Shown here piece after piece: positions 24,394-35,296 of a DNA stretch of 64,000 bases (the first letter of the stretch is position 1; every line of letters begins with the position of its first letter). A program made the position numbers and the translations under genes. This DNA comes from Lepturacanthus savala. Lineage: Eukaryota > Chordata > Actinopteri > Scombriformes > Trichiuridae. The stretch lies in NCBI GenBank assembly GCA_030544235.1, contig CM060475.1, positions 9,375,909 to 9,439,908 on the forward strand, written 5' to 3'. The notes under the pieces were generated by a model. That model searched no databases. It had not been told where the DNA came from and saw nothing but the letters and a program-made list of their open reading frames with translations.

Positions 24394-24432
24394 TCCTGCT
24401 GCTGCTCTGCTGCTCCGTCATCGCTCAAAAAG
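24339..24432 (+). CDS. cd2: cd2 exon 1, signal peptide
   Basis: Begins ATGATG (A at -3). Met codons at 1, 2, 4, 6 and 8 leave the start open. Nine GCT codons give Ala9, then GVLLLLCCSVIAQK. Ends in phase 1 before GTACCG. TGCTGCTCTTTTTTCAG just upstream could be an acceptor, implying a 5' UTR exon. Confidence 0.8.
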
Positions 24433-27400
24433 GTACCGATCGTTTACCGTTTTTTAAATAAATCACAACCAGCCAAGGGTAAATTATCTTCTTTTGTGAC
24501 TTTATGGAATATATTTCCATCAAATTCAATGTTTTTTTCCACTTTAAGCTCCTTTAAAAATGTTTCTTCGCTACTATTTTAAATTTAATACAGTCTTGTG
24601 TATAAAAAACAAAAAAAGGTGTCCCACAGGGATCAATACTGGGACCTCTCTTATTTTTAATTTATATAAGGGCCAGTGAGGAAAATGTGATGCGGTTTAA
24701 CCCTGAAAAGATTAAAACTCTTAAAAAGGTTTTTAAAAATCAACTCGTTTTATATTCTCTATTCAAAAACAAGATTTTTAACATTGATATTTATTGTCCA
24801 TTGCTCCATTTGTTCCAGATATATAAATCTATTTATCACGCATGTAAAGTTGTTTATTTCTAATAATATTTCCCAACCCCGGCTTCCTGTTTAATTCATT
24901 AATAAAATGTGCAAGTTCACTTCCTTAAAAGTCACAAACACATTTAAAAATCTGAATAAAAACTTTTTGCTGGGACTAAACAAACTGAACAGTTGTGTTA
25001 ATTTGCTATTGGATGAATTCCTCATGTCAAATTAAACGTCTATAACATGAAAGGATCAGACTGATCCTGTGTGTGTGTGTGTATGCGCTGGTTAAATATT
25101 CTATTTTTCTGTCTTAGAATATAAGATTAAATAAATCAGAAGCAGAGAAGTAAAGGAACGTTGATCTGAAATGTGGTTGCAGAGGTTTATCCGGAAATAG
25201 CCGTCGCATTTTAAAGACAAATACGACTCAAACAGCTAAATATGAAAGAATTAACCCAAGGTTTTATAAATCGAACATAAACGCAGCAAATAATAACATT
25301 AAAATACAAATACATACATTACATGTTACTATAAACAGGGAAATAGACTTTTCTGATGTATTTAATGACTAAATAACATGTTTTTGCTCATTTTCTGTCT
25401 TAATTTGTTGTAATTGCCACAGAAATAAAGAAACTAAACCACACTGACTCAAACTAAATGTTCCAGAGAAGCTTCTAAACCACTGATATGATTTTTTATC
25501 ACAATGGAAACTATTATAACATGTTGAGCCTCATCAATAATGACTCATATCCGGTGGGTTGACTTCACAGAATCTGAAAGTCGAGTCTTCAAAGAAACAA
25601 CATCGACTGATCTTGTTTCGAAATATGAAGGAAAATAAGTTTATTTTCATAAATAATGTGTAAACAGGATGAAAACACAATTAAAAATGATATAAAATAA
25701 ACAAATAAAACATGTTGGTGAAGCTCAGTTCAACTCTTCACTGAAACAAAAGAAGTGAAAAGATCTTGTTTTTGGTCCAATTAGTCCAATATTGAGTAGA
25801 AGTATCTTGAATTATCATATTTCATTAAAAATAAAAGATACTGAATAAAACAGAAAATTATCACATTTCATTGGCAGATAATTTACTTTTTTATCTTAAC
25901 TTTGTCTTTTTATCTAATTTTACTGACTTTTTATCATAAATTCTTTGAAAAAACCTTAAATAAGTAAAATTATCTGCCAATGGAACAAGATATGTCAAGA
26001 TACCAAATACAACAGAAAATCATCATATTTCTTTGCAAGATAACTTCACTTTTTATCTTAATTTTGTCTTTTTATCTCATATTATTGACTTTCTATGTCA
26101 AATTCTTCTACATAAAAACCCCAAATAAGTCAAATTATCTGCCAATGAAACAAGATATGTCAAGATATTGAATAAAATAGAACATTATCATATTTCATTG
26201 GCAGATAATTTCACTTTTTTATCTTAATGTTGTCTTTTTATCTCATTTTACTGACTTTTTATCTGATATTCTTGAAAAAAAACTGAAATACATAAAATTA
26301 TCTGCAAATGAAACAAGATATGTCAAGATACTGAATAAAACAGAAAATTGTCATATTTCTTTAGTGGATAATTTTGCTTTTTTATCTTAATTTTGTCTTT
26401 TTACTTCATATTACTGACTTTTTTATCTCAAATTCTTTGGAAAGAAAACTGAAATAAATAGAATTGTCTGCAAATGAAACAAGATATGTCAAGATACTGA
26501 ATCAAAAAGAAGATTATTATAGTTCATTGTCAGATAATTTAGCTTTTATCTTAATTTTTGTCTTTTTACCTCATATTACTGACTTTTTATGTCAAATGGA
26601 AAACCTGAAATAAGTCAAATTATCAGCCAATGAAGCAAGATATGTCAAGATACTAAAGAAAACGTAATATTCCACTGGCAGATAAAATTACTAGACAACA
26701 TTAAGATAAAAAAGCTAAATTATCTGCCAATGGAATGTGATAATTCAAGATAATTCGTGCCTGATTTATTCAGTATCTTGACATATCTTGTTTCACTGCA
26801 GAAAATTTGACTTATTTCAGGTTTTTCAAAGAATTGGAGATTTAAAGTCAGTAAAATGAGATAAAAATGAGATTGTTCATCACATTCGGAACATGATTCA
26901 CGGCTGAATTTACTGATTTCCTTTGTTTTTCTTCCACTTTTCTGTCTTTTCAGAACGTTGTGACATCAAGGCCGTCGAAGGCCAAGAGCTGATCATCCCC
27001 TTAGGCTTCACACTGAAGACCTCCGATCGCTTGACATGGAAGAAAGGGGAAATAGTGTTGGTTTATAAAAGGGGAGACGGATTTATTACAGGGACCAAGG
27101 ATGATATTAATCCAGATGGATCCTTGAAGCTGAGAAAAGTGGAGAAAAGCGACAAGGGGGAATATTCCTTCCACGTTCATAACAACATTGGTCTCAAACA
27201 ATCAAAAGATAATTCCAGGATTCTATGTGTATATGGTAGGTAACAACATCTATTTATTATATACTGGCCTGAAATGGAAGGTAAAGTAATGAACTCTCTG
27301 TTACTTCTCTATTTATTTAGGCACAGATCTGTTTTAGGCTTTAAATGTATAAAAGAACCATCGATCAAGGTCTTTGGACTTTGTTTGCTGCCTCTGATTC

Positions 27401-30400
27401 AATAGAATCTGGACTAAGATGCGTCAAGATACTGAATAAGACAGAAAATTATCATATTCCATGAGTAGATGACTTTAGTTTTTATCTTAGTGTCTTTTTA
27501 TCTCAAATTCTTTGAAAAAAAACAGAAATAAGTCAAATTATCTGCAACAAAGATGAAGATGTGAAACAGGATATGTCAAGATACTGAATCAAAAAGAACA
27601 TTTTCATCTTTCATTGGCAGATAATTTTACTTTTTTATCTTAATTTTGTCTTTTTTTATCTAATTTTACTGACTTTTAATCTCCAATTCTTTGAAAAAAC
27701 TGAAATAAGTCAAATTTTCTGCAGTGAAACAAGATACGTCAAGATACTGAATAAATCAGGCACGAATTATCTTGAATTATCACATTCCATTGGCAGATAA
27801 TTTAGATTTTTTATCTTAATGTTGTCTAGTAATTTTATCTGCCAGTGGAATATTACGTTTTCTTTAGTATCTTGACATATCTTGTTTCATTGGCTGATAA
27901 TTTGACTTATTTCAGGATTTCCATTTGACATAAAAAGTCAGTAAAATGAGGTAAAAAGACAAAAATTAAGATAAAAAGCTAAATTGTCACAATGAAATGT
28001 GATCATTTTCTATTTTATTCAGTATCTTGACATATCTTGCTTCATTAGCAGATAATTTTACTTATTTCAAGTTTTTTTTCAAGAATATCAGATAAAAAGA
28101 CAAAATTAAGATAAAAAAAGTAAAATTATCTGCCAATGAAACAAGATATGTATTCCATTGGCAGATCATTTAGCTTTTTTTTATCTTAATTTTGACTTTT
28201 TAATCTCAAATTCTTTAATAAGACAAATTATTTGCCAATGAAACAAGATAAGTCAATAATTATCTTAAATTATCACATTCCATTGGCAGATCAATGTAAT
28301 TACTTCAGGTTTTTCAAAGAATTAGAGATAAAAGTCGATTCAGTCAGTCCAAAATCCGATTTTAATGGATTTTTCTCTGTTCTAATCAAAAGCAAATAAG
28401 AGATGATGAATAAATGTCTCAAAACTTGTGAATCTCCAGTGTTTGGGTGTCGCCGTTAACTTAAGTTAGTTCCACTTTTTAACGCTCGAGTGTTAAAAAC
28501 ATGATCACTGCCTCTCGGCACAAAATGCTGACATCATTTCTTATAGTGTAGATGTCACTAAATGACAATAAACACTGGTTTTATGTCAAAATAAAGATGT
28601 TGAAATCATCAAAGTCCAACTCTGGCTGCATCTAAATACCAGATAGCTGCCAGAGATGGATCCATTCAATCTGTATATGATTATTATGATATTATTTTGC
28701 CATTTTTCAAAATAAAATCAAGGGGTATAGTGACAAAACCAAGAGATGAGAAACTAATTGGTTGATAGATGATGTTTTTTAATGGTTTTTACAGCTGATT
28801 GATACTATAACACTATATACCCTCATCTGTTTTATATGTCCACATTAATTATAATTAATATAAAAGCTGCTGTCGTCATAATTAATTTGTGTTTTAATGA
28901 CTCATCAGAAAACGTCCCGAAGCCGAATGTGGAGTTCCAATGCAACGATGCCAAAGTCAAATTCCTATGCAAGGTTAAGAAGGTAAGAAAAACTGAAAAG
29001 GAGGCTTTTATTTTGAAGGACATTCAATTCATGAGGTCACATGACCAGGATATCCCTATTGCTTGTGGACATTTGACATTTGTCTCATAACAGAAGTTTT
29101 TTATTCTGAATTTTCACCATTTTTTTTCCAATATTTCACGCAATAAAGGGTTAATTTATTCATTAAATAGTTCTGTTGATTCGTTTTAGCCAATTTAGGC
29201 CCAATTATCAGAAATAATGAGGCCAAATGAGCTGAGTTGGAGCTGGTTATAGCATCATTTGGAGATTATATTGACTTTTATCAACTTGTTTGCTCATTTA
29301 ACTCAAAATGAATAAACTCCAGGTGCGATTTCCAGTTATTTCTGTTCTGATGAAGCTGAATTTTTTGGCCTACAGCAGTTTTTATGTGTTTTGAAGGGAG
29401 CTGAATTCAAATCTCCTCAAAAATGGAGAAATCCAATATGGCCGCCACCAAAAATCTAACCAATCAGCATCTTCTTGACTGTAAAAGGTAAAAACTTGAA
29501 TATGATGAGCTTTTATGGGGGAATCAGTGATGGAACTAAAGGAAATGCTTCAGATGAACGCCTACTTTACCGAGTTATTTAGTATTTTATTGAATATTCA
29601 ATGGCTGATTTCTCCATTTTGAGGCATTATGGGACATTTTTGAGCCTTCAGCAACCTTCAAAACCCTTAAGTAATGTTGTAAACCAAAGATTTATCATTG
29701 ACATGAATCCAGCTGCATGTTATTCTGCCGATAACCTTCTAATCCGCCCATTCCTGGTGGTTTTTAAACAGATCCCGGATCTCAAAATCACCTGGTTGAA
29801 GAACAAGAAGACGATTGCGAATAAGGAAACTGAGAATCTGCTGCTCAACGTCAAAGATACGACAGAAGACTCGTTCCAATGCAGCGCCTCCAACTCCGCC
29901 ATGTCTCAGAGCAGCGAACCCGTCAAACACAGCTGTGAAAATTCGAGTGAGTGTCGCCTGGAATTTACCATTCGACGATTGTGATTCTGTGGATATGCAG
30001 ACGATGTGACGGTAAATTCTCTTCATTCAGCAGTTTTCCCTGAAGAATTATTCGGCTTTGATTTCTGGATCATGGTGAGCATCCTGGCTGGAGGAGGAGG
30101 TAAAAGCTTCATGATAATTACATCTCCCCTCATATTTGTAGTGATTAAATATTCAGTTTGTGTTAAATAAACCCGTCGTTTTATTCCCAGGACTCGTCCT
30201 GCTGCTGATTATCTTCGTCATCGTCTGCTGCGTCAAGGCCAGACGGAAAAAAAGCATGAAAATCAAAGGTGAGTTTGGATTCAGGTCAGATTCATTTAGA
30301 ATATTCATCAGTGAGATCAATAAAAAGATAATTAGTCAATTAATACAACAAAAAGGGACAAAAACTCAGTAGAATTTAGTGTAAAAGGCAACAACAAGAT

Positions 30401-32632
30401 GATTTATATGTAAATGCATTGATAAATATAGATACATACACGTTAATGCTGCAACTTCTATTGATTATTCAACCGATTAATCGATTAGTTGATTGGTTCA
30501 TAAAATGTTTCCCAAAACTGAAGCCAGAAAATAATCAGAGGTTTTTGTAGATTAAGTGTTTAGGGTTAGGGCAGCAACTGACGACCATTTTGATAATCAA
30601 TTAAGCTATTGATCAATGAAACGATTAATCGATTAGTTGTTTGGTTCGTTAAATGGTGTAAAATGTGGATCAAAGCTGAAGATTCAACCTAAATAAAGAA
30701 AATACCAGGAAATAATCAGAGAAGAGAAGCTGGAACCAGAGAATTTGGACATTTTCTACTGAATAAATGATTCAAATTGATTAATCGATTATCAAATACT
30801 TGATGATTATTCGGTTATTAATATAATTATTGAGCATTTTTACATACGTTCATCTCAACTTTTGAAACTTTAACACAGACGTCCAAGATTTTGTCTTTAA
30901 AATTGACTCGAGTCGATTAATCGATTATTAAAACAGTTGGGCAGCAACTAATGATTAATCTGATCATTTTAATGATTAATCGATTCGTTCTTCGCTTCAT
31001 AAAATGCTGTAAAATCAAAATCAATTATTAAAATAGTTGCTGATTAATGTAAAAGTTGGCAACTAATCAATTAATCGAGTAATAATAATCAGATTTGAGA
31101 AACTGGAACCAGTGAATTTTGTCATTTTCTTAAAAATGGCTCATATTGATTAATCAATTATCAAAACAGATTAACTGATTAATAATTGACAATTGATTGA
31201 TCGACTAATTACATTAACATTACAGTTTTATAGGAGGACTAAATAATAAATAATCAGAGAAGAGAAGCTGGAACCAGAGAATTTGGATGTTTTTCTTCTT
31301 AAAAATGACTCAAAAACAAATCAAAAGATTTGTAGATTAATGTAATAGTCAGTGATTAATCGATTAATCGATACAGCACTAATACACACCCATTATATCA
31401 GTCTTTTGGTGCTTTTTAATGCAACTACATGTGGGTAAACTCAGATAATCTGATATTTGTGGAGATACAGTTAAATGCTGAAGAAAAAATGATTCAAATC
31501 AATTATCAAACGAGTCAGCGATTAATCGATTAATCAACTAATCGTTACAACTTCATAGGACGACTAAATAAACCAGGAAATAATCAGAGAAGAGAAGCTG
31601 GAACTAGAGAATTTAGACGTTTTTCTTCTTAAAAATGACTCAAAAACATTATCAAAAGGTTTGTAGATTAATGTAATAGTCAGTGATTAATCGATTAATC
31701 GTCACAGCACCAATACACACCCATTATTTCAGTCTTTCTGTGCTTTTTAATGCAACTTCAACTCAGCTAATCTGATAAACCGATGATATTTGTGGAGATC
31801 CAGTCAAATGCTGAAGAAAAAATGACTCAAATCAATTATCAACAGAGTCAGCGATTAATGTAATAGTGAGTGATTAATCGATTAATCATTGCAGCTCTAA
31901 TACACAGCCATTATTTCAGTCTTTTGGTGCTGTTTAATGCAACTTCATGCTGGTAAACTCAGATAATCTGATGATCCAGATGCTGAAGTATTCGTGGGTT
32001 TTCTTCCGACGTTTGCTGTTTGGTCGTTTGATTAATCGTTTGATTAATCGTTTGATTAATCATGAATTGCTGCAGGTTCATGAGTAGAACAGACGTCTCA
32101 GAGGTCGTGTCTGAGGTCGTGTGAGGTCACAGTTCATATCTGACTCCATATCAAAGACGTCAGCTTTGTGGTTGATAAGAGCATCAGCGTGACCTCAGTG
32201 ACCTCAGTGACCTCAGTGACCTCAGTGACCTCATCAGCAGGAGCTCAAACCCACGGTGAAATCACGCCGTTTTATTCTTCCTCCACAGAGGAGGAGGAGC
32301 TTCGATTGGGTTGGACCAATCCTGAGCAGCATCATCGCCATCACCACCATGATCAGGAGGAACATAACAACTCTACTCGTTATCTTCATCCCACTCATCA
32401 TCATCATCATCATCAGCAGCAGCCGGCCGGACACACCGGGCCTCGCCAGCCTCGGACCAAGCAGCAGCGGGAACCGCGGCCGAGGGCGCCGCCTACGCCC
32501 GGCGGCGGCGGCCAACCGCTGCCGAGTCCTCGGAGAACCGCGGCCCAGGTCCCTAAAAGCACCAACGATGAAGAGCAGCCTCCTCCTCTTCCTCAGCCCA
32601 GGAAGAAAGGGCCCAGAACACAGAGAGTGTGA
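24339..32632 (+). CDS. cd2: CD2-like T/NK-cell adhesion receptor, seven exons
   Basis: Joined exons 24339-24432, 26954-27235, 28909-28982, 29772-29946, 30031-30099, 30191-30268 and 32289-32632 keep phase throughout and give 371 residues (human CD2 has 351). Domain order: signal peptide 1-29; V-set domain 32-125 without the B/F-strand cysteines, as in CD2 domain 1; C2 domain 128-207 with four cysteines (137, 146, 187, 205), as in CD2 domain 2; transmembrane about 221-245; basic stop KARRKKS; long Pro-rich tail. Family signs: VPKPNVEFQC near human VSKPKISWTC, and SSEPVKHSC near SSVEPVSC. In mammals CD2 binds CD58/CD48 and signals through SH3 proteins; the tail has PLPSPR (334-339) and PLPQPR (357-362), PxPxPR sites of the CD2AP/CIN85 type. 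Next gene rightwards, same strand, is ptgfrn, as I recall for human. Main doubt: exact start and one-to-one orthology. Confidence 0.85.
24615..24669 (+). mobile_element. LINE reverse-transcriptase scrap
   Basis: Reads KGVPQGSILGPLLFLIYI, the conserved 'GVPQGS..GPLLF' block of non-LTR reverse transcriptases, with no RT sequence I recognise on either side. It lies 180 bp after the cd2 exon 1 donor. Confidence 0.75.
25790..26880. repeat. Array of palindromic repeat units in cd2 intron 1
   Basis: About six direct units of about 160-180 bp with TATCTGCCAATGAAACAAGA, TATGTCAAGATACTGAATAA and TTTCATTGGCAGATAATT. Inverted pieces lie at 26640-26830. The two ends of the unit core are reverse complements (AATTATCTGCCAATGAAA and TTTCATTGGCAGATAATT). 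It ends about 70 bp before exon 2. Confidence 0.85.
26954..27235 (+). CDS. cd2: cd2 exon 2, V-set domain
   Basis: Acceptor CTGTCTTTTCAG, donor TATG|GTAGGT, phases 1 and 1. Residues 32-125 include LTWKKGE (strand C Trp) and DGSLKLRKVEKSDKGEYSF, where the F-strand Cys is Phe. Cys34 and Cys123 sit at the domain edges and could pair (speculative). Confidence 0.88.
27410..28340. repeat. Second array of the same palindromic units, cd2 intron 2
   Basis: Direct units at 27410-27740, then inverted units from 27750 to 28330, flanking exon 2 symmetrically with the intron 1 array. The 27730-27920 segment is close to the reverse complement of 26640-26830. Confidence 0.85.
28909..28982 (+). CDS. cd2: cd2 exon 3, first part of C2 domain
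   Basis: Acceptor ATGACTCATCAG, donor AAGAAG|GTAAGA. Encodes ENVPKPNVEFQCNDAKVKFL then CKVKK (126-150). It exits in phase 0, in mid-domain. Confidence 0.82.
28995..29100. repeat. Family A copy at the start of cd2 intron 3
   Basis: Begins only about 15 bp after the exon 3 donor; core at 29029-29070. Confidence 0.85.
29385..29680. mobile_element. Family H palindromic MITE in cd2 intron 3
   Basis: Arms around 29390-29445 and 29600-29670 are reverse complements, including CTCAAAAATGGAGAAATC and GATTTCTCCATTTTGAGG. Ends about 90 bp before exon 4. Confidence 0.75.
29772..29946 (+). CDS. cd2: cd2 exon 4, rest of C2 domain
   Basis: Acceptor TTTTTAAACAG, donor TCGA|GTGAGT, phases 0 and 1. Contains KITWLKNKK, DSFQCSAS and SSEPVKHSCENS (151-208). 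NST at the exon 4/5 join is a potential N-glycosylation site. Confidence 0.87.
30031..30099 (+). CDS. cd2: cd2 exon 5, stalk and start of membrane helix
   Basis: Tandem acceptor CATTCAGCAG may allow one residue of variation. Encodes FPEELFGFDFWIMVSILAGG; phases 1 and 1. The introns on either side are only 84 and 91 bp. Confidence 0.8.
30191..30268 (+). CDS. cd2: cd2 exon 6, membrane helix and basic stop
   Basis: Encodes LVLLLIIFVIVCCVKARRKK then SMKIK; donor AAAG|GTGAGT, phase 1. Confidence 0.85.
30415..32065. repeat. cd2: Family F repeats and TAATCGATTA-rich intron 6 of cd2
   Basis: Repeated AATCAGAGAAGAGAAGCTGG, AACCAGAGAATTT and GATTAATCGATTAATCG modules fill the 2-kb intron. A tandem GTTTGATTAATC x3 ends it (32026-32061). 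The same family lies in ptgfrn introns 1 and 3. Confidence 0.8.
32190..32233 (+). promoter_or_regulatory. Five TGACCTCAG direct repeats (DR3-type half-sites)
   Basis: TGACCT half-sites are spaced by CAG in strict 9-bp tandem in cd2 intron 6, 55 bp before the last exon. DR3 spacing is the vitamin D receptor/RXR arrangement. Just upstream, GAGGTCGTG, GAGGTCGTG and GAGGTCACA give opposite-facing half-sites. It may equally be a neutral minisatellite. Confidence 0.4.
32289..32632 (+). CDS. cd2: cd2 exon 7, cytoplasmic tail and stop
   Basis: Acceptor TTCTTCCTCCACAG keeps the only long open frame. Residues 258-371: acidic EEEE, His runs HHRHHHH (272-278) and HHHHHH (294-299), QQQ, Pro/Arg-rich region, PLPSPR and PLPQPRKKGP, TGA at 32630-32632. 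GC-rich compared with the introns. Confidence 0.85.
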
Positions 32633-33291
32633 CGCAACAAGCGTCTCATTCGTTATTTACTGGTTTCTGCTCATTATTCTCTATGAATTCAGACGAGAAA
32701 AAGCTAAATCCTCCCTTTTTATATCATAATAAGGGTTTGAATCATTGAGTTTTAAGTCAAACTAAAGTCCTTCCTCTGTAGTTTAATAGCTTTAAATTTA
32801 ATTATAAAAAATCAAATGTTTGTTAAAGCTGGCGTCAAACTATTATATCTCTAAATTCATCCAGAAACAGCTAAAACCTTCCTCTATAATTTAATATGAG
32901 AGAGTTTTAAATTAAACTCTTTATTCTTATCAAAGCTGGTGTCAAACTGTCTCCTTAATTAATAATAATTAATAATTCCTGTCTCCTCATTGGTTCTTTT
33001 TATTTCCTCTAAAAACGACATAAATAACATTAATAATAACATCAACATATATTAAGTCGCATCAGTAGGATTTTTTTTAATTTTCTACTTTTTATGAAGA
33101 AAAACAGTGAATTTAAATATTTCCAGTTCTTTCTTTTTAATCCTCTTTAATATATATATGTATATATAACATTCAACCGTTCACAGGACAAACTATGCAG
33201 CATTCATGCTTTAATTTTGAAACTATTTAGTGTCTTTTATTGTGAAGGAACACAGCCTTTAGTATTATCCGTAAATCCACCAGCGTTTTGA

Positions 33292-33454
33292 AATAAATGC
33301 TGTAAATTATGGTAAAAAAATAAATGTGTCTGAGAAACTTGAGTCATTTTCAGCTTCAACTGTGTTGAAACTTCTTGTTTCCTGTTTCTGTGAAAATGGG
33401 TCGGTGGTTATGAGTGTGTTGGTTGTACATGCTTCACTTCTGCTGAGTGTGTGT

Positions 33455-33494
<40 letters not shown>

Positions 33495-33702
33495 CTGCCG
33501 CTGCAACTGCAACAAAGTGCAGCTTTTATTTTTGCTGTAATCAGGAATGTTCCTGTATTTAAACGTCATTCATTCTTCTGATTATTTCATCTTTGTCTTT
33601 TATTTCTATTCACACACAGCAGCTGCTTGTGCTGCTTTTATTTTTTTAAATGTCATTTTATTCTGAAAAGTCTTGAATGTTGAGCTTCGAATGAAGAATA
33701 AA
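33292..33702 (+). terminator. cd2: cd2 polyA signals
   Basis: AATAAA at 33292-33297 and at 33697-33702 follow the stop by 0.66 and 1.07 kb; the second is followed by T-rich DNA. Choice unknown. Confidence 0.4.
33446..33490. repeat. (GT)n microsatellite
   Basis: About 20 GT units with one GAG interruption, probably inside the cd2 3' UTR. Confidence 0.9.
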
Positions 33703-34089
33703 CATCAGAAAACAAAGATGAAAACATCGTTTTATTCTATTTTTTATGTATTAATCATATGTGACATTATTAAAGAGGTTAATTTAAGATGCTGTTATTA
33801 AAACAGTGTAAATTATATCATATTAAAGGGTCATATCACAGTTTTCCTATGAAGAAATATAGTAGATTATTTATAAAAATGATCATTTTGTGAGATATTT
33901 GTAAGATTTTACATCTTAATTGTTTGTTGTTGCATTTAACGTGTTTTATTTTTGTATTTCAGCTCCAACAATGTGTTTTATATTCATCAGAGATGGAAAC
34001 CCAGAGGATCCAGTAGGTGGCGCCTTCGCTTCACGTTAAAATCTGAGCTCAGTGAAGGTGGAATGATTTTATTACATAAAAAGCTGCTA

Positions 34090-34190
34090 ATGTTTTTACA
34101 GTTAGGGGACTTTTATTTTGAAGGACATACAATTCATGAGGTCACATGACCAGGATATCCCTATTGCTGATGGACGTTTAATATGAGCAT
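34090..34190. repeat. Family A copy
   Basis: Forward copy, core 34137-34170. Confidence 0.85.
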
Positions 34191-34194
34191 CACT

Positions 34195-34640
34195 GTTTTT
34201 ATTTATTTATTTTTTTTAAATATATTTTTATTATTTTTAAAAATTATTATTATATTTATTATTATTTTTCCAAATTATTATATATTATTAATTTATTATT
34301 TTTTAATTCTTATTATTATATTTATTATTATTTATTTATTTTTTAAATTATTATTATATTTATTATTATTTATTTATTTATTGAAAAATTATTATTATTA
34401 TATTTTTTATTATTTAAAAAATACTATTATTATAATATTTATTATTATTTAATTATTATTATTATATTTATTTTTCATTTTTTTAATTATTATTATATTT
34501 ATTATTATTTATTTTTGATTATTAATTTTAAATTAAATAATAACAATTACATAATACATTTGTATTTATTAATTATTATTAAATTATAATTATTTAATTC
34601 TTATATATATATGATTTGAAGTACTAAAAACATTCTAAAT
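34195..34640. repeat. TTATTA low-complexity block
   Basis: Dense TTATTATT words on plus, broken by TTTTTAAA. Non-coding. Confidence 0.85.
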
Positions 34641-35103
34641 CATATCTAAATACTAATGTTTCATATATTAGATGGTTAATCTGAACAGAAACTCTTCAAA
34701 TCCAGCATCTTATTAATTAATTCAATTAAATTAATGAATTAAATGATTATTATAGTTGTTTCCAGTGTGATTATGCTCCAGTTTGTAATTTACACACTTT
34801 CTGTTTATCTCAGTGTTTTAAATAGAATTTAAATCCATTTTTCTGTGTTTCCATCATCTTCCTGCAGATGGCGCCGTAGCTCCATGTTTTCAGGCTGATG
34901 TTTAGTTGTGATGTCACAGTTTCTACTATACACAGCTTTAAAGTAACTGCATTAATATTAATATTCTAAAAAAAACAGATTTTAAACTTAAAATTGATGA
35001 AAATCAATAAAAATAAAAGGTGTTAAAGTCTAAATGAAGCTGGAGGAGAGAGAAGAGGAAAATGTGTGTGTGAACAGATGTTGTGTGAAGAACAGACGCC
35101 GTG

Positions 35104-35104
<1 letters not shown>

Positions 35105-35148
<44 letters not shown>
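35105..35148. repeat. (AC)n microsatellite
   Basis: About 21 units. Confidence 0.9.
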
Positions 35149-35151
<3 letters not shown>

Positions 35152-35296
35152 CCGATGACATCATTCAACGCCTCCAACATCAGGTGTGAAGTTATAAACT
35201 AAATTCTTCGCCTCTGTTAAACCTGCTGGGAACAGCTGAGCTGTGACCTTTGACCTGAGCAGAAGATTCTACTAATTAAAGCTGTGACTTCTTTAA

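Noticed and set aside
24039..24428. Minus-strand 129-codon frame with poly-Ser and His
   Set aside because: It arises from the antisense of the cd2 GCT repeat and a CA tract; no splice or family evidence.
32256..32729. Alternative plus-strand frame through cd2 exon 7 (RNITTLLVIFIPLIIIIIIS)
   Set aside because: Hydrophobic text comes from the CAT repeat read out of frame; the splice phase selects the His/Pro frame with PxPxPR motifs.
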